Origin: Effusibacillus lacus | Lineage (GTDB): Bacteria > Bacillota > Bacilli > Tumebacillales > Effusibacillaceae | Direction: 5' to 3' | Length of the DNA stretch: 64,000 nt | NCBI RefSeq assembly: GCF_002335525.1 | Contig: NZ_BDUF01000011.1 | Span: 59,286-123,285, forward strand | Shown: positions 16,367 to 25,245 of the stretch, piece after piece | How positions within the stretch are numbered: position 1 is the stretch's first letter | How the letters are laid out: every line of letters begins with the position of its first letter | Position numbers and translations under genes: made by a program | The notes under the pieces: generated by a model | Told to the model about the DNA's origin: nothing | Databases searched by the model: none | The model's input: the letters and a program-made list of their open reading frames with translations, nothing else

Positions 16367-19300
16367 ATGAAACGGATTTATACAGGTTGGTATACAAATG
16401 AACTCAGGTTGAAGTGGACGGAGGAATGCCGTCTGAAACTGCAAGATGGACATCGCAGCTTCCTGTTTCTTTTGCCCACACGGCACCTGATTCAGGAAGT
16501 GCGGCAACAGTTGACCAAGGACGGGCTTGGAGTGTCCGGCCAGATTGGGACGTTTGATGATCTGGTGGATCTGGGATTGACCAAGGAACAAGGGATTCTC
16601 CGGATTGACCAACAGGGAAAGCTGGCGGTACTTATGAAAGCGGTCGAGATGGCAGGAGAGAAAGCGACGGCACCTTTTCGCCGGATTATGGACAAGCCCG
16701 GCTTTCTCCAATCTTTGATGGATGCCCTTGAAGAGATGAAAAGTTCCGCTGTTTCGGAAGAAATGGCAAGCGAATGGGCGATTGGAACAGAAGCGGGGGC
16801 GTCGGCCAATTCTTCCGCTTACTTCCGGTCATTCGCACAAATCTATAAAGTCTATCAACAATTGTTGCAAACTCACCCGGCAGGAAGGCTGCTGGATCGG
16901 CAGGAAGGGTACCGGGTGGCGGCAGGGCATCTCAACGCAAGCGGGGAAGAACTGTTCGCGGGGATTGATACGGTATATATTGACTTTCTGACGGTGACCC
17001 CCTTGCAGTTTCCCATTGTGGAAGCCGTATGCCGCTATGTGCCGCATGTGGAGATTTTTATGCCTTATCCGTCAGATGCGGAGGGGATCGGAACACTTGA
17101 CAAGATTCGGGAACGATTGGTTAAAACCCTTGCCGGATACGGTGTGGAACATGTTGAGCTCCGCCAACCGGAAACGGGAGGATTCGGGATGTTGGCCCGG
17201 AACCTGTTTGCGGAAAACCCGGAGAAGCTGGCCATTTCCGGTGTGGAGATGATCCCAAGCAGCACTCCTTTGCAAGAGGTGAAGGCGGTTGCAAAAGAAA
17301 TCAAGCGATTGGCCAGTGCCGGTTGGGATCCCAGTCAGATAGCTGTGGTGGCTGCGGATGATGCGGCATATCGTCCGTTGATCAGGCGAATCTTTCAGGA
17401 AAACCGCATCGCGGTTCGTCTTGCCGATATCAAGAATCTGGTGGAGGTGCCCGTTGTCCGTACCATCCTGCAGGCTGTCGAGGAGAACCCGGACGATTTT
17501 TCACAAAGGGCAACTTATACCCGATATGCGGAAACGGTAAGGCAAGTGGTATCCCGTTTGCAGTTGGTTGAGAAGCTGTATATGCTTGCGGCTGCTGACG
17601 GTCCATACACCCTGGAGGATTTGCGGCGTGATGTTCGGGCATGGCAGTGCTGCGAGGACGCGTTGGAGAGCATGGTTCGCGCCAACCGGCTTTACGGGGA
17701 CCGGGAAGTGTCCTTTGCGGTGTTTTGGAAGGAATGGAAGGATCTGCTGCATGAGTCCAAAGTCCAGGTGGATGGAGGAGCGGGCAGCGGGGTGGGCGTC
17801 TACCGGCCGGCTGAATTGCGCGGCCTGTCGTTTCGCGCAGTTTTCATACTCGGGTTAAATGAAGGCGGGTATCCCAAGAAGCCGGGGGATCACTGGTTGA
17901 TTGAACGTTTGGAACGGGTTGCCGAAAGGCAGGGCGTGATCCTGCAGAGGCGGGAACAAATGGATCTGCAAAGCCTTTTGTTCAGGTATTGCATTCAATC
18001 TGCCGGGGACCGGCTGTATCTGGGCTACCAGAGTCCGGAAGCGGATGAGCGGAATCTGCCGTCTCCCTACCTGGAAGCAGTGATGCACTGTTTGAAGGAA
18101 GGGGAGTGGATGGCGCCCCCGCGTTTTCGGGGAGCCATGTCCCACCTGCCGGTTCCCGACCGGTGGGAAGACCTGTCAAGCCGGAAAGAATGGCGGGAAC
18201 GCATGGCCTTATGGCTCGGTGGAGAGTCGTCCCTGCATGTGACAGCGGAGCCGGATGCATGGGTTTTGGAGCAATTGGAACGGGAATTTGCGGGTATCGA
18301 TGGGCAATCCTGGCGGCAAATGATAGACAGGCTTGCCGCCGAGACGGAGCGCCGGAGCGGCATAGCCAGCTCCTTCGCTGGCCGTCTGGCAGACCCTGCG
18401 ATCAAGGCGATCCTGCGGGCAAAGTTTGGAGCCCAATATCCCTGGAGTGTATCGGTGCTGAACGATTACGCCGTATGCCCGTTCAAGTTTTTTGCCGCAC
18501 GGGTGTTAAAGATCCAACCGCGGGAAGAGGTGGAAGACGGTATCCCTGTAACCGAAAAAGGAGTCTTTCTGCACGACCTGGCTCAGCGTCTGCTGTTGCC
18601 GCTGACCGGACGGGAGCGAGTCGGTATTGATGAGGCGCAAGCGGTCATGGAACGATTCGAGGATGTGTTTGAGGAAACCTGCCGTAATTGGGAAGGGTCG
18701 GAGTTGACGGCCAATCGTTACTGGCCCGTCGAAAGGATGCGGCTCAAGAAAGAGCTGCGTCTCTGGCTGGAACATGAAATGAACGATCTGGTGCAATCCC
18801 GGATGCGGCCTGTTCGCCTGGAATGGTCATTCGGCAGTCCGATTCGGGAGGATGACCGGCAGCTGCCCGATGTCCAGTCAACTGAAGAATTGATTGCAGT
18901 GCAGGCAGGAGGCGAATCATTGAAACTGCGGGGCCGAATTGACCGGATTGACCTGACTGAGGACGGTTCCGGGTTTGCCGTCTATGATTACAAGACCAGC
19001 CTCAATCCCAAGAAGTACAAAGGAATCAAAGACCTGGAAGACGGAACCAACTGGCAGCTGCCGCTGTATCTGGCTGCATATACCCAATGGGCAGGACTTC
19101 AAGGAAACCAGGTTGTCCCGCTTGGCGCCGGATTCCGGCATGTGGCGCCATTACCCTCCAAGATGGTGGGAGTCTGGGGGGCGGATGCCGGCAATTGGGG
19201 AATCACGGCAACCAGGCAGTCTGATACCTGCGAAGACCTGAAGCAAACAATATCCGATTCCCTGGAGAAGGTGGCTGCCCAGCTGGAGGAATTGCGGGAC

Positions 19301-19399
19301 GGGATTTTTGACGCAAAGCCCCGGGTGGAATGTGACCCTTACTGCCCCTATCTTGACGTTTGCCGATATGATGCTGCCGGAAAGGAGCGGACACCATGA
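16367..19399 (+). CDS. addB: AddB-like nuclease subunit lacking Walker A
   Basis: 1010-residue AddB-type protein. The C-terminal PD-(D/E)XK nuclease is visible (GRIDRIDL, then AVYDYKTS). The Fe-S cysteines are one in YAVCPFKFFAARVL and three in VECDPYCPYLDVC, the AddB iron-staple arrangement. The N-terminus keeps the helicase-like fold (FLFLLPTRHLIQEV), but where Bacillus AddB has GRSGSGKT this protein reads GWYTNELRLKW, so no P-loop. The start at 16367 follows GGAGG. The stop overlaps the addA start (ATGA). The pair should process double-strand breaks for recombination. Confidence 0.85.
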   Translation: MKRIYTGWYTNELRLKWTEECRLKLQDGHRSFLFLLPTRHLIQEVRQQLTKDGLGVSGQIGTFDDLVDLGLTKEQGILRIDQQGKLAVLMKAVEMAGEKATAPFRRIMDKPGFLQSLMDALEEMKSSAVSEEMASEWAIGTEAGASANSSAYFRSFAQIYKVYQQLLQTHPAGRLLDRQEGYRVAAGHLNASGEELFAGIDTVYIDFLTVTPLQFPIVEAVCRYVPHVEIFMPYPSDAEGIGTLDKIRERLVKTLAGYGVEHVELRQPETGGFGMLARNLFAENPEKLAISGVEMIPSSTPLQEVKAVAKEIKRLASAGWDPSQIAVVAADDAAYRPLIRRIFQENRIAVRLADIKNLVEVPVVRTILQAVEENPDDFSQRATYTRYAETVRQVVSRLQLVEKLYMLAAADGPYTLEDLRRDVRAWQCCEDALESMVRANRLYGDREVSFAVFWKEWKDLLHESKVQVDGGAGSGVGVYRPAELRGLSFRAVFILGLNEGGYPKKPGDHWLIERLERVAERQGVILQRREQMDLQSLLFRYCIQSAGDRLYLGYQSPEADERNLPSPYLEAVMHCLKEGEWMAPPRFRGAMSHLPVPDRWEDLSSRKEWRERMALWLGGESSLHVTAEPDAWVLEQLEREFAGIDGQSWRQMIDRLAAETERRSGIASSFAGRLADPAIKAILRAKFGAQYPWSVSVLNDYAVCPFKFFAARVLKIQPREEVEDGIPVTEKGVFLHDLAQRLLLPLTGRERVGIDEAQAVMERFEDVFEETCRNWEGSELTANRYWPVERMRLKKELRLWLEHEMNDLVQSRMRPVRLEWSFGSPIREDDRQLPDVQSTEELIAVQAGGESLKLRGRIDRIDLTEDGSGFAVYDYKTSLNPKKYKGIKDLEDGTNWQLPLYLAAYTQWAGLQGNQVVPLGAGFRHVAPLPSKMVGVWGADAGNWGITATRQSDTCEDLKQTISDSLEKVAAQLEELRDGIFDAKPRVECDPYCPYLDVCRYDAAGKERTP

Positions 19400-22300
19400 C
19401 ACAGCCTGCATTTGCAAGAGTCCGGAACCCGGAGCCCAACGAAGCACAGCTGAAAGCCATCGTGAATCTTGACGATGACCTGTTGGTGGCGGCTGGTGCC
19501 GGATCGGGAAAGACGTGGGTTCTGACAGAACGATATATGGAGATGCTGGTTCGCGGTGCCCGCCCAAGCCAAATAGTGGCGATCACTTTTACGGAACTGG
19601 CGGCAGCCGAAATGAAGCGGCGGATTCGCGGGGCCGTGCAGAAGTGGATCGATGAAACTGCCGATTTGGCGGGGAAAAAGCGGCTGCGCCAAATCTATCG
19701 GGAGCTGGACTCGGCCATCATATCGACCATTCACGGTTTCTGCATGCGGCTTCTTAAAGAACATCCGGTGGAAGCGGGCATTGACCCCATGGCGGAGATG
19801 CTGGAGCCGGACGATGCGGATCGGTTGTTGGAACGGGTTGTGGAAGAAGTACTGGAAGATGCGCTGCGTGAACAGTTTGAAGGCATTCAGCCGCTCTATG
19901 CCGCTTGGGGCGGGCGAAGCGGGATCGCTCAAGCTCTTCTGTCCGCTTACCAGGCCATTCAGACCTTTGACTATTCCATTGAACAGATTCTTGATGATAC
20001 CGGAACTTCCTTTGCAAGGTTACGGGAGCAAATCCGGGACACTGTTGCTGCCATTGACAGGATTGTGGATGCAATAGTCCGTCCGGAACTGGGTGCACTG
20101 CTGGAAAGCAAGAAACCCCCGCAATACGCCTTTCACATGGAAGCGTGGGTGGCCCACTGGCAGGAGCGATCCGCCCTGCTGCGGTCCTGGGACGGGATTG
20201 TCCGTCCGGAAGTCCGGCAAACAATCAAAGACCTGTTGAAAACCGTCTGGAAAAAAAGCGGCTCGGAAGCGCTGAAGGAAGCGCATGAACAGATCAAGCA
20301 GCAGCTGCTTCCGCGTCTTATGCGTTCGGAACTGGCACCCGATGCCATGGAAAGGGTCCGGTTTTTCTGCGGGTTGCTGTCCACTCTGGACATCCGCTAC
20401 AGGCAGCTGAAAGAACAGCTTCACATGCTCGATTTCCACGATCTGGAACAACTGGCGGCCAAGATGCTGGAAGACTGCCCCGAAGTGGCGGTTGTCTACG
20501 GCAAACGGTTTCGCTTTCTCATGATTGACGAGTTTCAGGATACGAACCGGCTGCAAAAATCGATCCTTGACCGGATCTCAAGCCAAAACGGCAACCTGAA
20601 ACGGTTTCTGGTAGGAGACGGGAAACAATCGATCTACAAGTTCCGCGGTGCAGACGTGGATGTGTTTCAGGAGGTGGAAGAAGAACACCGTTCGGACGGA
20701 TCGGGGAAACGCCTGATTGACATGGGAATCAACTTTCGGACACAAGCGGGAATCATCTGTTATATCAACGACTTCTTTGAAAATCTTATGCGCAGTGCCG
20801 AGGCCAAACATGTAAGGCAAGTCCGGTTTGCCCCGCTGCATGCGGCCCGGAATCCCGGTCACGGGGACGCTTGTGTAGAATTTCTGCTCAATCAGGCAGC
20901 AGAGGATGAAGACGCCAGGGAAGCGGAAGCGGACCTGATTGCCCGCCGGATTCGTGAATTGGTGGATGGGAACCGGCCGCTGGTGTACCGGAAGAAAGCA
21001 GGGGAGCGGGAAGAGACCGCCCATCCTGTCCGGTTTGGCGACATCGCCATGTTGTTCTCGGCCACCACCCATCTGTCCGTATACGAGCAGGCGCTGCAGA
21101 AGTACGGGGTCCCTTACATAGTCGAGAAGGGACGCCACTTTTACAAAAAGCGGGAGATCGCCGACATCTGCTCGTGGTTGTCTGCCATTGCCGACCCCGG
21201 TGATGAGACTTCTTTGGCGGCTCTGCTTCGTTCTCCTGTTTTTGCTTTGTCGGATGAGACCTTGTTCTGGCTTGCCCAGGAAGGGTCGCTCGCTTCGGGC
21301 TTGGCTGCTTTTTCAAAGGAACCGGTTGTCTTTAAAGAAAAGCTGCAGGCTGAAGAATATACGAAAACCTTGTGGGCTGTGGAAAAACTGGCCGAATGGC
21401 GGGAGAGCTGCCGCTTCCGTCCATTGGCCGATTTCCTGCGGTCGATTCTGGACGAGAGCGGCTATCTGCAGGTGCTGCTTGCCGGATTTGGCGGGGAACA
21501 ACGCTATGCCAACGTGCTGAAACTGGTGGATCTTGCCGAGGAGATGCAGCGGCGGGATGGGTATGGACTCGGACAGTTTGTGAAACACTTGCGGCGCATG
21601 AGGGACGAGGAAGTCCAGGAAACGGAAGCTCAATTGGGGAGCGGTTCGGGAACAGGAGGGGGAGCGGTGCGCCTGATGACCGTTCATGCGTCAAAGGGGC
21701 TGGAGTTCCCTGTTGTCATTCTGCCTGATTTAAAGCGGTCCATTGCTGCAGGGGATGCGGGGCGGTGCATCATCCGTCCCGGCATGGGTATGGGATTGAA
21801 AGGGGAACGGTTTGGTGACTCGGCTTCCGAGGGTGCCCTGGAGGTGCAGGGTGACGGGTTGTACCACATCATGAAAGAGCAGGAGAATGAACGGGAACTC
21901 CTCGAAGAACACCGCAAACTCTATGTGGCAATGACTCGTGCCCGGGATTACCTGATACTTGTGATGACCAAACCGAAAACCGACATGCCCTCGTGGCAAA
22001 AGTGGATTCGCCAGCATGCAGGTTTTTCCAAATGGAACGATCTGGTTCCCGGCCTCTGTGAAAAAGGGGACTTTGAAACGGGCACCGGGTACCGGATTTT
22101 TATAAATACGGAAGTGGGGCACCCGGAGGCCGATCCTTTGAACAACCGTAAAAAACCATGGGAGTTGTGGCGGGATAAGTTTCCAGACAACCGGGTTCTG
22201 TCCCTGCCTTCCCCCGCTGGCACCCCGGTACCGGCCCTGCTGTTTTCTGCAGGCAATCCGGACGGTCTGCCGCTGCCGATGTTGTCTGCCTCTGCTTATA

Positions 22301-23109
22301 TGGCTTATCGGACATGCCAACGCCGTTTTTATTTGCGGTATCTGTTTCGTCTTCCGGAAATGCGGTTCCCTAATGGTCAGATTCTGTCGGGAGATCCCGC
22401 AAACGGCAACCTGCCTGACAGTGAAGAGATGGAAGTGGAGGCCGGTGACACCGCTCAACCGGATACACCACGCCGGCGCATGCACGCCGACTTGCGGGGA
22501 ACGCTGGTTCATGAAATGTTTGAGCATCTGCGGGAACCGGAAGAGACGACCTTGTGGATTCGCAAGCAGGTGGAAAGCGCAAGAGGAATTCGCAAGGAAG
22601 ATCGTGCTGCTTTGGTCGAGTACCTTGAATCCATGGCAGAGCGGTATTTGAAAAGTCCCTGGTTCCGCACGGAGTCGCTGCGGGAACAGGCTTTTTACCT
22701 GAAGGCCGGATCAATGCTGGTACACGGGTTTATTGACGCCATTCTTCCGGAAGAGGATGGGTCGCTTACCGTGGTGGATTTCAAAACCAATGAGATCCGA
22801 AGCGGGGAACAGATGGCAGAACTTGTTGTGTATTACCGGGTGCAGCTGCAACTGTATGCGCTGGCTGCCCAATCTGTCTTCCAGAGACCTGTTGGCCGGG
22901 CGGTTCTGTTTTTCCTGGATGCGGATAAATCGGTGGATGTTGACGTGAGCAGCGAATCGCTTGACAGTTTACGAATTGATCTCCGGCAAACTTGCAACAA
23001 GCTGTTGGAAAGATGTACCATTGAATCGTATCCAATGACGGAAGACCTTACTGTTTGCGGAAAATGCGGCTATCGCACACTCTGCGGAAGAAATGGGAGT
23101 TTTGTATGA
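19396..23109 (+). CDS. addA: AddA helicase-nuclease subunit
   Basis: 1237-residue UvrD-family helicase with nuclease domain. Walker A AGAGSGKT (33-40), the Q-motif EAQLKAI before it, motif II DEFQDTN, motif VI VAMTRARDYL, and a C-terminal PD-(D/E)XK nuclease (VHGFIDAIL, then VVDFKTNE). Length and order match AddA (about 1200-1250 residues). It unwinds 3'-5' from double-strand ends and, with AddB, prepares recombination substrates. Its ATG overlaps the addB stop and its TGA overlaps the start of the LysR gene, so the three are translationally coupled. Confidence 0.92.
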   Translation: MTQPAFARVRNPEPNEAQLKAIVNLDDDLLVAAGAGSGKTWVLTERYMEMLVRGARPSQIVAITFTELAAAEMKRRIRGAVQKWIDETADLAGKKRLRQIYRELDSAIISTIHGFCMRLLKEHPVEAGIDPMAEMLEPDDADRLLERVVEEVLEDALREQFEGIQPLYAAWGGRSGIAQALLSAYQAIQTFDYSIEQILDDTGTSFARLREQIRDTVAAIDRIVDAIVRPELGALLESKKPPQYAFHMEAWVAHWQERSALLRSWDGIVRPEVRQTIKDLLKTVWKKSGSEALKEAHEQIKQQLLPRLMRSELAPDAMERVRFFCGLLSTLDIRYRQLKEQLHMLDFHDLEQLAAKMLEDCPEVAVVYGKRFRFLMIDEFQDTNRLQKSILDRISSQNGNLKRFLVGDGKQSIYKFRGADVDVFQEVEEEHRSDGSGKRLIDMGINFRTQAGIICYINDFFENLMRSAEAKHVRQVRFAPLHAARNPGHGDACVEFLLNQAAEDEDAREAEADLIARRIRELVDGNRPLVYRKKAGEREETAHPVRFGDIAMLFSATTHLSVYEQALQKYGVPYIVEKGRHFYKKREIADICSWLSAIADPGDETSLAALLRSPVFALSDETLFWLAQEGSLASGLAAFSKEPVVFKEKLQAEEYTKTLWAVEKLAEWRESCRFRPLADFLRSILDESGYLQVLLAGFGGEQRYANVLKLVDLAEEMQRRDGYGLGQFVKHLRRMRDEEVQETEAQLGSGSGTGGGAVRLMTVHASKGLEFPVVILPDLKRSIAAGDAGRCIIRPGMGMGLKGERFGDSASEGALEVQGDGLYHIMKEQENERELLEEHRKLYVAMTRARDYLILVMTKPKTDMPSWQKWIRQHAGFSKWNDLVPGLCEKGDFETGTGYRIFINTEVGHPEADPLNNRKKPWELWRDKFPDNRVLSLPSPAGTPVPALLFSAGNPDGLPLPMLSASAYMAYRTCQRRFYLRYLFRLPEMRFPNGQILSGDPANGNLPDSEEMEVEAGDTAQPDTPRRRMHADLRGTLVHEMFEHLREPEETTLWIRKQVESARGIRKEDRAALVEYLESMAERYLKSPWFRTESLREQAFYLKAGSMLVHGFIDAILPEEDGSLTVVDFKTNEIRSGEQMAELVVYYRVQLQLYALAAQSVFQRPVGRAVLFFLDADKSVDVDVSSESLDSLRIDLRQTCNKLLERCTIESYPMTEDLTVCGKCGYRTLCGRNGSFV

Positions 23110-23969
23110 ATTTGAAGCGAATCCGAACGTTTATGATGCTTGTCGAACACAAAAATTTCTCAACGGTGGCGGAACTGCTCAGTATCAGCCAACCGGCTGT
23201 CAGCAAGCAGCTGAAGACCCTTGAGGAAGAATTGGGAGTCATTCTTCTGAATCGCGACACGTTGGAACCGACGGAAGCCGGAAAACTGACGTACAAGAAA
23301 GGAAAGGATCTTCTCTTCCGGTGGGAGGAGCTTGTCGATCAATGCCATTCTTTGCAAGGACAATTGACAGGGGTGTTGCGGATTGGGACAAGCACCATTC
23401 CCGGTTCCTACCTGGTGCCGCCGATTCTTCGTGAATTTCGGGACCGGTACCCCCGAATGGAAGTTCGCTTGAGTGTGCATGACTCGGAGGAAGTGATGGG
23501 GCTTCTGCGCGACGGCAGGATAGACGTTGGGGTCGTCGGCAAGGAACCGAGAAACGATCTGTTCGTCGGCCATGTGATTGCCAATGACAAGATGCTGCTG
23601 GTTGGTCCGGCTGACAGTGAAGAGGTGGACGGATTCGGCGATGTGAAAGGGAAACCGTTCATCTTTCGGGAGGAAGGTTCCGGCACCTGGCATGCGGCCA
23701 AGGAAGGGCTTCGCCGATGGGGCGGTTCTGTGGACGATCTAAACTGCGTAGCCGAAGTGGACAGTACTGAGGCAGTTATCTCGATGGTGGAGGCAGGTCT
23801 TGGCTATTCGATCGTTTCCTGCTTTGCAGCAAAACCGGCCACCAGGCACGGACGGATCAAGATCCTGGCGGAACTCCCGATGGAAAGGAATTTTTACCTG
23901 ACCTACCTGGCGTCAAAACAGCAGAATCCCGCCATCACAGCCATTGTCAATTTGATGGTGAAGGAGTAG
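23106..23969 (+). CDS. LysR-family transcriptional regulator
   Basis: 287-residue LysR protein: N-terminal winged HTH (MNLKRIRTFMMLVEHKNF, SISQPAVSKQLKTLEEELG), then a periplasmic-binding-like effector domain (GVLRIGTSTIPGSYLVPPIL onward). The start at 23106 is chosen because ATGA overlaps the addA stop and GGGAG lies upstream. Coupling to addAB is unusual and need not be functional, since LysR genes more often regulate a divergent neighbour. The effector is unknown; the CysB/CysL-like start of the effector domain is only a weak hint. Confidence 0.85.
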   Translation: MNLKRIRTFMMLVEHKNFSTVAELLSISQPAVSKQLKTLEEELGVILLNRDTLEPTEAGKLTYKKGKDLLFRWEELVDQCHSLQGQLTGVLRIGTSTIPGSYLVPPILREFRDRYPRMEVRLSVHDSEEVMGLLRDGRIDVGVVGKEPRNDLFVGHVIANDKMLLVGPADSEEVDGFGDVKGKPFIFREEGSGTWHAAKEGLRRWGGSVDDLNCVAEVDSTEAVISMVEAGLGYSIVSCFAAKPATRHGRIKILAELPMERNFYLTYLASKQQNPAITAIVNLMVKE

Positions 23970-24388
23970 ATTGGCAGCACTCACACGGGGAGGCGGGGGA
24001 TCGAGGGACGTACGCTCCAGTGGGTATAGCATGGGAGGCAGCGTGCCGGGCCAAAAGTACCTTAAAAGTGCCTTTTGTAAAAGTAGCGGATTTTCAATCT
24101 GTTAATTTGGCTCTTTTAGGGTGACCTTTCGAGGTAACGGATTTTCGATCCGTTATTTGAGGGTGTGGACTTTTTTTCATTGACTAACTTGCAAAATAAA
24201 TGCATCATAAGCCGTTATTCATATTCGGGGTGCCATCGAAATAGAATTAGGTGCTCAAGAATCCGTTATCTGAACCGGAACCAACATGATTACAACATCG
24301 AATGGCGAACGATCTTGTTACAGGGGTGTTCGCCATTTCTTTATCCGGTCCGTACTATATAACAGAACTCTTTAAGGGGGGAGCGGGT
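23970..24388. other. Gene-free region with TAACGGAT palindromes
   Basis: No coding frame is convincing. The stretch holds two related imperfect palindromes (24084-24104 and 24135-24155) and a third half-site near 24262. Confidence 0.6.
24084..24155. repeat. Pair of dispersed TAACGGAT-N5-ATCCGTTA palindromes
   Basis: TAACGGAT-TTTCG-ATCCGTTA is perfect at 24135-24155. TAGCGGAT-TTTCA-ATCTGTTA at 24084-24104 is a degenerate copy. Related half-sites recur between etfB and etfA (63239-63420). Confidence 0.75.
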
Positions 24389-24544
24389 ATGTTGTGGTTT
24401 GTACTGACAATAGCTGTTCTAATTATTCTGGTCCTCTGTCTGGAATCCCGATTCCTGGGCGGAACCGAGAAACCTTTCAACCAGGATGCCGAAAGAGCCA
24501 GGGGTGAAGTCGAGGATAAGAGAAAGTGGAATCCGCCGTCTTAA
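24389..24544 (+). CDS. Small single-helix membrane protein
   Basis: 51-residue protein with one N-terminal membrane helix (MLWFVLTIAVLIILVLCLESRF) and a charged tail (AERARGEVEDKRKW). AAGGGGGGAGCGGG precedes the ATG at 24389; a longer upstream opening has no RBS. Unrecognised. Small proteins of this shape often sit beside sporulation or stress genes, but nothing here ties it to one. Confidence 0.6.
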   Translation: MLWFVLTIAVLIILVLCLESRFLGGTEKPFNQDAERARGEVEDKRKWNPPS

Positions 24545-24590
24545 ACGCTTACCTGTCACTGTTTCGTCACACTATCTGAAAGAATCCGGT

Positions 24591-24599
24591 GGTATACTG
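24591..24599 (+). promoter_or_regulatory. Extended -10 promoter of the structured RNA
   Basis: TGGTATACT, i.e. TGN-TATACT. A start near 24606 would begin the transcript about 24 bases before the left arm of the long inverted repeat. The -35 region is weak. Confidence 0.5.
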
Positions 24600-24605
24600 A
24601 AAGTG

Positions 24606-24893
24606 AAGAAAGGAATCATGAGGCTGTGAATCGTCGGGTTTCTTTTAATACCTTTCAGCAGCAAGAAAGCTGACAAGACAAAGCCAAATGTGAAACCCCC
24701 TTTCAGTTTGGCACACGGCTCGAGGGAGCAAGCAGACCCGCCCGCATGGTGGGGAGTAGCGATGTAAGCGAGCAACCGAAGGTTAGGCAAGCAAGGTAAA
24801 GTAAGGCAAAGTTAAGCAAGTTATAAACAAAAGAAACCCGACGATCATGTTCTCATGCAAGACCCAAGCTCACATGCTTGGGTTTTTTCTTTT
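24606..24893 (+). ncRNA. Candidate structured noncoding RNA closed by a 17-bp stem
   Basis: About 285 bases between an extended -10 promoter and an excellent terminator, with no coding potential on the plus strand. The ends of a 216-base core pair perfectly: ATCGTCGGGTTTCTTTT (24630-24646) with its complement at 24829-24845. Inside are hairpins TCAGC/GCTGA, GCCAAA/TTTGGC with TGAAA/TTTCA within, CCCGCC/GGTGGG (one G-U) and AACC/GGTT. The layout fits a stable regulatory RNA. It is not 6S (a 6S gene is at 57621), and I recognise no tmRNA, RNase P, SRP or riboswitch signature. Confidence 0.5.
24862..24893 (+). terminator. Terminator of the structured RNA
   Basis: ACCCAAGC-N6-GCTTGGGT hairpin followed by TTTTTTCTTTT. 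Confidence 0.85.
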
Positions 24894-24944
24894 GTAGGTG
24901 AATGTAGTAACGGGCAACTGACAAGCAAGCGGCAGTTCGAGGAT

Positions 24945-25035
24945 GGGGATTGCCTCTGGGACGCATCAGAAATAGCCCGGAGGGGGATAGAGATTGCTCT
25001 TTCCCAGACGGAAAGGCATCTTTTTTAATTTTTGC
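24945..25035 (+). promoter_or_regulatory. Attenuator-like leader with competing stems
   Basis: TCCCAGA...GGCATC (25000-25021) can pair with GATTGC-TCTTTCC just upstream to form a terminator followed by TTTTTTAATTTTT. It can instead pair with GATTGCC-TCTGGGA (about 24947-24960) to form an alternative stem. This mutually exclusive layout is typical of attenuation or riboswitches. It lies about 200 bases before the polymorphic toxin gene. Confidence 0.35.
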
Positions 25036-25245
25036 GTTCATAAAGACTGATATTTCAATAAATCCAAAAATTTTAACAAAAAATACAAATTCTGGACTTT
25101 ATTTATGTTGGTGCGTTTTAGTATTTTTATGTCAAGGTTATTCAAATTTACAGTGTGAGATTTTAGGTTGAAACGGGAGGAGATACCTTAATATTCGAAC
25201 GTTTTATTAAGGCTGGCAGAATAACTTCACGTAAATGAGGTGTCT

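Noticed and set aside
24572..24790. Minus-strand coding frame across the structured RNA
   Set aside because: It has no RBS and no family resemblance, and runs against the promoter and terminator of the RNA.
24606..24893. Retron msr-msd or MITE
   Set aside because: Long inverted ends fit, but there is no reverse transcriptase gene nearby and no target-site duplication.
24945..25035. Cyclic-di-GMP (GEMM-I) riboswitch
   Set aside because: A GGGACGCA match is present, but the expected GGCAAA upstream and tetraloop/receptor parts are not arranged as in that class.
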